Below are positions 1 through 4,806 of a DNA stretch of 5,947 nucleotides, piece by piece. The stretch is taken from contig JAGLKH010000350.1 in assembly GCA_023141985.1 (NCBI GenBank), forward strand, positions 1-5,947, read 5' to 3'. Position 1 is the first letter of the stretch. The number at the start of each line of letters is the position of its first letter. The translations under genes were made by a program, and so were the position numbers. This DNA comes from Flavobacteriaceae bacterium (lineage in GTDB: Bacteria; Bacteroidota; Bacteroidia; Flavobacteriales; Flavobacteriaceae). Below the pieces are notes generated by a model. It saw only the letters and a list, made by a program, of their open reading frames with translations, made no database searches and had not been told where the DNA came from.

Positions 1-75
1 GTGACCACGGAGGGATTCAAACCCCCGACCGCTGGAGCCGAAATCCAGTGCTCTATTCAGCTGAGCTACGTGGCC
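1..75 (-). tRNA. tRNA-Arg, anticodon UCG (3' CCA end cut by window edge)
   Basis: The minus strand folds into a full cloverleaf. The acceptor stem is GGCCACG with CGTGGTC (one G-U pair), the D stem GCTC/GAGC, the anticodon stem CTGGA/TCCAG, the variable loop has 5 bases, and the T stem is GGGGG/CCCTC. The seven-base anticodon loop TTTCGGC puts TCG at bases 39-41 (plus strand cga), so the tRNA reads CGA and probably CGG. A20 in the D loop and C35 agree with the arginine identity elements known from E. coli. The body from base 1 to discriminator A73 is 74 nt (75 down to 2), and one more base, C, is visible, so it is unclear whether CCA is encoded. The 19-56 tertiary pair is unusual: A19 and U56 replace the near-universal G19 and C56. 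The gene lies 38 bases after yqeY on the same strand and could be cotranscribed with it. Confidence 0.95.
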
Positions 76-90
76 ATTAGTTCCTATGTA

Positions 91-107
91 AATAAGAATC
101 TCTTATT
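91..107 (-). other. Small AT-rich hairpin between yqeY and tRNA-Arg
   Basis: A perfect 7-bp inverted repeat, AATAAGA / TCTTATT with loop GAT, sits in the 38-base gap between the yqeY stop and the tRNA. On the minus strand it is followed by TACAT rather than a run of T, so it is a poor intrinsic terminator. It might act as a weak attenuator, protect the yqeY 3' end, or mark a processing site upstream of the tRNA 5' end. The fold is seen in the sequence; the function is a guess. Confidence 0.35.
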
Positions 108-113
108 AATAAT

Positions 114-563
114 TTAGAATAATTTTTGCTTAACAATTGTTGAAATCGTTTTACCATCAGCTTGTCCTGCTAATTTTTTACTTACAATTCCCATAACTTT
201 TCCCATATCTTTCATTCCGCTTGCTCCAATACTTTCAATTGTAGAAACAACAACTTTTTCAATATCTTCTTCACTTAAAGCTTCTGGTAAAAACTGACTT
301 ATAATTTTTGCTTCAGCCAATTCTGGGTCTGCTAAATCTTCTCGTCCTTGTTCCATGAATATTGCAGCACTATCTTTACGCTGTTTTACTTGCTTCTGAA
401 GAATTTTTAATTCTTGTTCTTCTGTTAATTCTCCAGATACTCCAGTTTCTGTTTTTGCTAAAATAATAGCAGATTTCACTGCACGTAAAGCTGTTAAAGC
501 TGTTTGATCTTTAGCTTTCATGGCTGTTTTTAAAGCAGTCATTAAGTCTTGCTGTAAACTCAT
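114..563 (-). CDS. yqeY: GatB/YqeY family protein
   Basis: This 149-residue protein belongs to the GatB/YqeY family, stand-alone proteins resembling the tRNA-contacting tail of GatB, a subunit of the Asp-tRNA(Asn)/Glu-tRNA(Gln) amidotransferase. Visible family features are LRAVKSAI (26-33), KQRKDSAAIF (60-69), the segment from EAKIISQFLPEALSEED (84-100), DMGKVMGIV (119-127) and the end ADGKTISTIVKQKLF (135-149). The first part looks like a helical domain and the last about 60 residues like the GatB-type tail. The length matches the usual family size. It has no signal peptide or membrane segment, so it should be cytosolic. ATG at 563 gives the expected N-terminus MSLQQDLMTALK, and I see no Shine-Dalgarno site, as is usual in Bacteroidota. 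It follows ftsZ, but a terminator lies between them, so it probably has its own promoter. The exact biochemical role of free YqeY is not established; a tRNA-related role is inferred from GatB. Confidence 0.93.
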   Translation of the reverse strand: MSLQQDLMTALKTAMKAKDQTALTALRAVKSAIILAKTETGVSGELTEEQELKILQKQVKQRKDSAAIFMEQGREDLADPELAEAKIISQFLPEALSEEDIEKVVVSTIESIGASGMKDMGKVMGIVSKKLAGQADGKTISTIVKQKLF

Positions 564-581
564 AAGGTGTTTTTAATACTG

Positions 582-589
582 CGAAGATA
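582..589 (-). promoter_or_regulatory. Candidate -7 element for yqeY
   Basis: The minus strand reads TATCTTCG, one base from the Bacteroidota -7 consensus TAnnTTTG. It lies about 19 bases before the yqeY ATG, which would leave a leader of roughly 10-15 bases. No TTG -33 element stands at the usual 17-23 base distance. An alternative is TATTTTTA at 592-599, which has a TTG 23 bases upstream. The call rests on one imperfect motif and on the need for a promoter after the ftsZ terminator. Confidence 0.3.
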
Positions 590-597
590 AATAAAAA

Positions 598-623
598 TAG
601 ATTCTTACCTTCTCAGGAATGAC
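598..623. repeat. Degenerate palindromic intergenic repeat
   Basis: The minus strand carries GTCATTCCTGAGAAGG followed by TAAGAATCTA, an imperfect palindrome with ATTC at one end and GAAT at the other (601-620). Bases 601-606 pair with 615-620, including one T-G pair, and the centre has lost pairing. From memory it resembles a short dispersed intergenic palindrome of the form GTCATTCCTGCGAAGG plus CAGGAATCT, seen in many bacterial genomes, and looks like a mutated copy. Only one copy is in the window, so repeat status is inference. Confidence 0.4.
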
Positions 624-647
624 AAAAAATAGAAAGCGATTACACAG

Positions 648-666
648 ATCCCATTTTCATCGGGAT
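648..666. repeat. Short inverted repeat ATCCC/GGGAT
   Basis: ATCCC (648-652) and GGGAT (662-666) form a 5-bp stem around a 9-base loop in the spacer between yqeY and ftsZ. No run of T follows on either strand, so it does not look like a terminator. It may be debris of the same kind as the palindrome at 598-623, or chance. Confidence 0.3.
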
Positions 667-717
667 TAGTTCAACTTAATTTTTTGATTGTGCTTTTGCT
701 TTTCAAAAAAAAGCTTC

Positions 718-764
718 ACTAAAAAGAAAACCCGAAAAAAATTGAGGGAATATTTTTCGGGTTT
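718..764 (-). terminator. Intrinsic terminator after ftsZ
   Basis: On the minus strand AAACCCGAAAAA (764-753) pairs perfectly with TTTTTCGGGTTT (739-728), a 12-bp stem with a GC core and a 13-base loop. It is followed directly by a T-rich tail reading TCTTTTT (727-721 region). It begins 33 bases after the ftsZ stop. Stem, core and U tract on the correct strand make this a convincing Rho-independent terminator for the murC-ftsQ-ftsA-ftsZ transcript. The plus-strand side has no comparable T tract, so it looks one-directional. Confidence 0.85.
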
Positions 765-769
765 ATACC

Positions 770-784
770 TAGTGTAAAACACTA
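770..784 (-). other. Small perfect hairpin between ftsZ stop and terminator
   Basis: The minus strand reads TAGTGTTTTACACTA, a 6-bp stem with a 3-base loop, located 13 bases after the ftsZ stop codon and just before the main terminator. It has no U tract of its own. It may stabilise the mRNA 3' end or be an accessory part of the termination site. The structure is seen; the role is inferred. Confidence 0.45.
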
Positions 785-797
785 AACTTACTTGCTA

Positions 798-2693
798 TTA
801 ATCTACATTGTCATGCAAAAAGGAATTATTACTTCGCAATTGTATATCGTCATTTTCGTCTAAACCAAGAGACAATCTTGATGCATTAGTTTCTGATGAA
901 TGCTTCACATCTTCAAGATCTATACCTTGCCTTTTATAAGCTGGCTCTTTCTCTATATCATCAATTTTAGCGTTATTAAATTTATAATTAAAGTCTTTCA
1001 TTTTTTGTCGTCGCTCATCAGCTCTTTCCTTTAATATTTCTGAAATTGGACTATTTATTGGGTCTATTTCTTCAGAAATAGTTTTTTCCTTTTCTTCTAC
1101 GTCTAAAACTTTCTTTTCAAAAACTATTTCATTTTCGACTTCTAAGGCTACTTCATTTTTTTCGGCACTTTCGTTTATTGCCGATTCTAAAACAATATAG
1201 TTGTCTAATGCATAACGCGTTTCACCTTCTTCATTAGCTTCTGTTACAGTTATAAGTTCTATATAATCCTTTACAGGAATATTTTTTACGTTTTCTTCCA
1301 ATTCAAACTTAAGCTCTTCATTAGCTGAAGGTTCTTCAATATCTATTGAATGTGTAGATATTGGCAAATCGAAGGTTAACATGGTTTGCTCTTTTGGTGC
1401 ATCTTCAACTATCATCTCTTCAGAAACAACTTCATTAATGATAAAGTCTGTCTCTTTAACATTCAATAAAACTTCATCATAAATTACATCTAAGTTCTTA
1501 ATCTCTTCGGTGCTCTTTACCAGGTCCATTTCAATTTCTTCATCAGCTAATAACGTATGAATAATTTTCTCTTCTTCTTTTTCAAGAATAATATCGGGTG
1601 TTATAATGGCTGGATCTCTTTCGGTAGTTAAATCTTGTTCGGTAGATTGATTGTCTTCCAAAGAGTGTATTACTTTTTTAGCTTCAGTATTAGTAATATC
1701 ATCTTGCTGCTCTACATTAAAACCAGTAGCAATTATAGTTACAGAAATAGCATCTTCAATGGTTTCGTCTTCTCCAACTCCCATAATAATATTCGCTCCA
1801 TGACCAGCTTCGGTTTGAATATGATCGTTAATTTCTCCTATTTCATCAATAGTAATTTCTTGAGAACCAGAAACGATAAGCAACAATACGTTTTTGGCTC
1901 CTGTAATTTTATTATCGTTTAATAATGGAGAATCCAATGCTTTTAAAATGGCATCATGTGCACGGTTTGAACCTGAAGAAGTGGCTGAACCCATAATAGC
2001 TGTTCCACTATTACTCAAAACTGTTTTAGCATCACGTAAATCGATGTTTTGTGTATAGTGATGTGTAATTACTTCGGCAATACCTCTTGAGGCAGTTGAA
2101 AGCACTTCATCGGCTTTAGAAAAACCAGCTTTAAACCCAAGGTTACCATAAACCTCACGAAGTTTATTATTATTTATTACGACTAAAGAATCTACATAAT
2201 CCCGTAAAATTTCTACACCTTTTTGAGCTTGTATATTACGTATTTTTCCTTCGAATTGGAAAGGCATAGTCACAATTCCTACGGTTAAAATATCCATCTC
2301 TTTGGCCAATTTAGCAATAATTGGGGCAGCTCCTGTTCCAGTTCCACCTCCCATTCCAGCTGTTATAAACACCATTTTTGTGTTGGTGTCTAACATACGG
2401 CGAATGTCTTCAAGGCTTTCTACTGCAGCTTGTTCTCCAATTTCTGGATTAGCACCTGCACCTAATCCTTCGGTTAGGTTTACCCCAAGTTGAATTTTGT
2501 TAGGGACTCCACTGTTTTGTAATGCTTGTGCGTCTGTATTGCAAATTACAAAGTCAACGCCTTTAATGCCTTGTTGAAACATGTGGTTTATAGCGTTGCT
2601 ACCTCCTCCACCTACACCAATTACCTTGATGACGTTGGATTGATTTTTTGGTAAATCGAAGGTTATATTACCAATTTTTTTGTTGCTACTCAT
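798..2693 (-). CDS. ftsZ: Cell division protein FtsZ
   Basis: FtsZ is the tubulin-like GTPase that polymerises into the Z-ring at midcell. The core (about residues 20-330) contains the glycine-rich loop GVGGGGSNA (26-34), the tubulin signature GGGTGTG (115-121) and the T7 synergy loop NIDLRDA (216-222) with N216, D218 and D221, the residues needed for GTP hydrolysis across the polymer interface. A linker of about 270 residues follows, far longer than that of E. coli FtsZ (383 residues in total); this protein has 631. By my count residues 341-560 hold 64 acidic and 18 basic residues. TFDLP occurs at 11-15 and again in the linker at 440-444. The end, SLGLDENDDIQ then NNSFLHDNVD, is the flavobacterial C-terminal peptide as I recall it. 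ATG at 2693 gives the usual flavobacterial N-terminus ending in FDLPKNQSNVIKVIGVG. The stop is doubled (TAA TAG). It is last in the operon, 61 bases after ftsA. Confidence 0.98.
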   Translation of the reverse strand: MSSNKKIGNITFDLPKNQSNVIKVIGVGGGGSNAINHMFQQGIKGVDFVICNTDAQALQNSGVPNKIQLGVNLTEGLGAGANPEIGEQAAVESLEDIRRMLDTNTKMVFITAGMGGGTGTGAAPIIAKLAKEMDILTVGIVTMPFQFEGKIRNIQAQKGVEILRDYVDSLVVINNNKLREVYGNLGFKAGFSKADEVLSTASRGIAEVITHHYTQNIDLRDAKTVLSNSGTAIMGSATSSGSNRAHDAILKALDSPLLNDNKITGAKNVLLLIVSGSQEITIDEIGEINDHIQTEAGHGANIIMGVGEDETIEDAISVTIIATGFNVEQQDDITNTEAKKVIHSLEDNQSTEQDLTTERDPAIITPDIILEKEEEKIIHTLLADEEIEMDLVKSTEEIKNLDVIYDEVLLNVKETDFIINEVVSEEMIVEDAPKEQTMLTFDLPISTHSIDIEEPSANEELKFELEENVKNIPVKDYIELITVTEANEEGETRYALDNYIVLESAINESAEKNEVALEVENEIVFEKKVLDVEEKEKTISEEIDPINSPISEILKERADERRQKMKDFNYKFNNAKIDDIEKEPAYKRQGIDLEDVKHSSETNASRLSLGLDENDDIQLRSNNSFLHDNVD

Positions 2694-2754
2694 AAAATTA
2701 GATTTTACTGGTTTAATTTTTATTCAATATTGTTGATTAATTAATTTAATATTT
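2694..2754 (-). other. AT-rich ftsA-ftsZ spacer and ftsZ leader
   Basis: This is the largest gap inside the murC-ftsZ run. It contains two perfect palindromes, CAATATTG (2725-2732) and ATTAATTAAT (2736-2745), and no Shine-Dalgarno sequence before the ftsZ ATG. TAATTTTA close to the start codon resembles the TAnnTTTG element but lies too near the ATG and has no well-spaced TTG, so I do not call a promoter. An AT-rich leader is the usual translation start context in Bacteroidota. Confidence 0.4.
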
Positions 2755-4077
2755 CTATTCTGCGTTATCTAAAAAATCTTTAACGCGTTCTGTTAATTTA
2801 TCTAAAAATGATTTTCTTTCTTTTTTAGTTTGGGCTGATTCTAGTTCTTCATTTTCTTCATCGCAGTCCCCAAACTTGTGAGTACCCTCTTGAACCTTTT
2901 CCAAACATTTTTTTTCTTGTCTTCGCAATCCATCCATTACCAATCCTACTGCAGTTGCATATAATGGGCTTGTAACTTCATCGTCACTATCTCCAGCTAA
3001 ATGTTCGTTTGGATAACCCACTCTCGTATCCATTCCTGTAATGTATTCTACCAACTGTTTTAAATGTTTTAATTGGCTTCCGCCTCCTGTTAAAACAATT
3101 CCAGCAATAAGTTTTTTCTTTCGCTCTTCGTGTCCATAATTTTTAATCTCAACGTAAACTTGTTCAACTATTTCTACTACTCGGGCATGTATAATCTTTG
3201 AGAGATTTTTTAGTGTAATCTCCTTTGGTTCTCTGCCTCTTAAGCCTGGAATGGAAACAATCTCATTATCTTTATTTTCACCAGGCCAAGCCGAACCAAA
3301 TTTTATTTTTAATAATTCTGCTTGCTTTTCTATTATTGAACAACCTTCTTTAATATCTTCAGTTATTACATTTCCACCAAACGGAATTACTGCAGTATGA
3401 CGAATAATACCATCTCTAAAAATTGCTAAATCTGTAGTACCCCCACCAATATCAATTAACGCAACTCCAGCTTCTTTTTCTTCTTGACTTAAAACAGCAT
3501 TTGCTGATGCTAAAGGCTCTAATGTGATACCTTCTAATTCTAAACCTGCACTTTTAACACAGCGACCGATATTTCTAATAGACGATACTTGCCCCACTAC
3601 AACATGGAAGTTAGCTTCTAATCGTCCACCATACATCCCTATGGGTTCTTTTACTTCTGCCTGACCATCAACTTTAAAATCTTGAGGCAATACATGAATA
3701 ATTTCTTCACCTGGCAACATAACCAGTTTATGCACTTGATTTACTAAACGATCAATATCATCTTCGTCTATAACCAATTCTGAATTTTCTCGAGTAATGT
3801 AATCGCTATGCTGTAAACTTCTTATATGTTGTCCTGCGATACCTACTGTAACTTCTTCAATTTTAGCACCAGATTCTGTTTCGGCATCTTGTACTGCTTG
3901 TTGTATCGATTGAATAGTTTGTGTTATATTATTTACAACACCTCGATGAACACCCAAGCTTTTTGACCTACCAATACCAAGAATTTCTAATTTATCGTAT
4001 TCGTTTTTGCGACCTACCATTGCCACAATCTTTGTTGTTCCTATGTCTAATCCTACTGAAATGTTTTTGCTCTCCAT
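2755..4077 (-). CDS. ftsA: Cell division protein FtsA
   Basis: FtsA is the actin-like ATPase that polymerises on the inner face of the membrane, binds the FtsZ C-terminal peptide and recruits later divisome proteins. The nucleotide motifs are all present: phosphate-1 VGLDIGTTKIVAMVG (8-22), phosphate-2 LIDIGGGTTDLAIF (207-220) and the adenosine motif AGIVLTGGGSQL (325-336). The FtsA-specific 1C domain should cover roughly residues 85-165. A charged tail (about 385-420) leads to a C-terminal amphipathic helix, SFLDKLTERVKDFLDN (423-438), the membrane-targeting sequence. At 440 residues it is slightly longer than E. coli FtsA (420). The ATG lies 3 bases after the ftsQ stop, so the two are very likely translated from one mRNA and coupled. 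No frameshift or missing key residue is seen. Confidence 0.97.
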   Translation of the reverse strand: MESKNISVGLDIGTTKIVAMVGRKNEYDKLEILGIGRSKSLGVHRGVVNNITQTIQSIQQAVQDAETESGAKIEEVTVGIAGQHIRSLQHSDYITRENSELVIDEDDIDRLVNQVHKLVMLPGEEIIHVLPQDFKVDGQAEVKEPIGMYGGRLEANFHVVVGQVSSIRNIGRCVKSAGLELEGITLEPLASANAVLSQEEKEAGVALIDIGGGTTDLAIFRDGIIRHTAVIPFGGNVITEDIKEGCSIIEKQAELLKIKFGSAWPGENKDNEIVSIPGLRGREPKEITLKNLSKIIHARVVEIVEQVYVEIKNYGHEERKKKLIAGIVLTGGGSQLKHLKQLVEYITGMDTRVGYPNEHLAGDSDDEVTSPLYATAVGLVMDGLRRQEKKCLEKVQEGTHKFGDCDEENEELESAQTKKERKSFLDKLTERVKDFLDNAE

Positions 4078-4080
4078 AGT

Positions 4081-4800
4081 CTACTTTTTAGTACACACCA
4101 CTTGGTTTTCAAATTGTAAATTCACTTTACTATATTTTTTTAGTGTTTTATCTTTTTTTGCTTTTTGATAAAAGGCTTTAAAATTGTTTATTTTTTTATC
4201 CAACTTATCTAAATTTCCAAGAACGATTTGAAAATCTAACACTCTTGTTTTAAGTATTATTGTTTCATCTTGTTTTTGATAAATCTCAACGATATGAGTT
4301 TTTAAAAATTGGTCTTTATAAATTTTATTCGCTATTTTAAAAATATTTTTTAGATTGTTTTTTTCAACATATCCTTTAACAAATGGTACTCGTGCAGTAT
4401 AATTTTTAGACAATGGCATAAAAAATCCTTCTTCATCTATATAATAAAATGCATTTGTGCTTACCCTTGCTATTGGTTTGCGTTGAATAACATCTGCTCT
4501 AACTTCACCATTAACAGTAAGATACACTTGTGCGGTTTTAATCATGGGATTAGAATTCAGGGCCAACTCTAAACTATTCAAATCTAAAATTTCTTTAGGC
4601 ACATTTTTAACCTTCTGCTTATTTTGTATTAACAATTTATTAACCGATTCGAGTGTGATAAATAAATTGTCTTCTCCAATAAAATTTATATCAACTCTTG
4701 TCACATTACGTTCGGCATTTCGTATGGATGAAAACGCATACAAAAAGGTTACTAATAATAGTAAAATAAATGCTTTTATGTAATTCCTGTTAACTCGCAA
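4081..4800 (-). CDS. ftsQ: Cell division protein FtsQ
   Basis: FtsQ is a bitopic inner-membrane protein that connects cytoplasmic divisome parts to septal wall synthesis, usually with FtsB and FtsL. The 239 residues comprise a short basic cytoplasmic start (MRVNRNYIK), one membrane segment (about 10-24, rich in Leu, Ile and Val), a POTRA-like region (about 35-107) and a beta domain with YYIDEEGFFMPLS (119-131) and the end VNLQFENQVVCTKK. It is shorter than E. coli FtsQ (276), as expected for this group. The start is TTG at 4800-4798. An in-frame TAG lies two codons upstream (4806-4804) and the first in-frame ATG is at residue 86, past the membrane segment, so no ATG start is possible. The start lies inside the end of murC (11-base overlap), which suggests translational coupling. 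Sequence identity in this family is low; the assignment rests on topology, motifs and position. Confidence 0.93.
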   Translation of the reverse strand: MRVNRNYIKAFILLLLVTFLYAFSSIRNAERNVTRVDINFIGEDNLFITLESVNKLLIQNKQKVKNVPKEILDLNSLELALNSNPMIKTAQVYLTVNGEVRADVIQRKPIARVSTNAFYYIDEEGFFMPLSKNYTARVPFVKGYVEKNNLKNIFKIANKIYKDQFLKTHIVEIYQKQDETIILKTRVLDFQIVLGNLDKLDKKINNFKAFYQKAKKDKTLKKYSKVNLQFENQVVCTKK

Positions 4801-4806
4801 TGTCTA
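4790..4806 (-). promoter_or_regulatory. murC stop / ftsQ TTG start overlap
   Basis: The minus strand reads GACATTGCGAGTTAAC: the murC codons GAC ATT GCG AGT TAA and, one frame over, the ftsQ codons TTG CGA GTT AAC. The genes overlap by 11 bases. The ftsQ frame is closed by TAG at 4806-4804, so TTG is the first possible start. A weak start codon reached by ribosomes finishing murC is a typical coupling arrangement and would keep FtsQ low. The overlap is seen directly; coupling and low output are inferred. Confidence 0.75.

Noticed and set aside
698..714. Second terminator candidate, GCTTTT/AAAAGC hairpin
   Set aside because: The stem is made mostly of A-T runs with only two G-C pairs, and no clean U tract follows on either strand; the nearby 12-bp terminator explains the site better.
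1635..1922. Plus-strand open frame of 95 codons opposite ftsZ
   Set aside because: It lies antisense to the ftsZ linker and late core; its product has no recognisable domain, and its composition follows from the ftsZ codons. A shadow frame.
2302..2493. Plus-strand open frame of 63 codons opposite ftsZ
   Set aside because: It is antisense to the most conserved part of the GTPase core, including GGGTGTG; its Pro/Ala-rich product is the mirror of glycine-rich codons.
2694..2754. A dedicated ftsZ promoter in the ftsA-ftsZ spacer
   Set aside because: The only TAnnTTTG-like match (TAATTTTA) is next to the start codon and lacks a TTG at proper spacing. Promoters inside ftsA cannot be excluded.
4544..4783. 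Plus-strand open frame of 79 codons opposite ftsQ
   Set aside because: Antisense to the membrane and POTRA regions of ftsQ, with no family features and no promoter seen.
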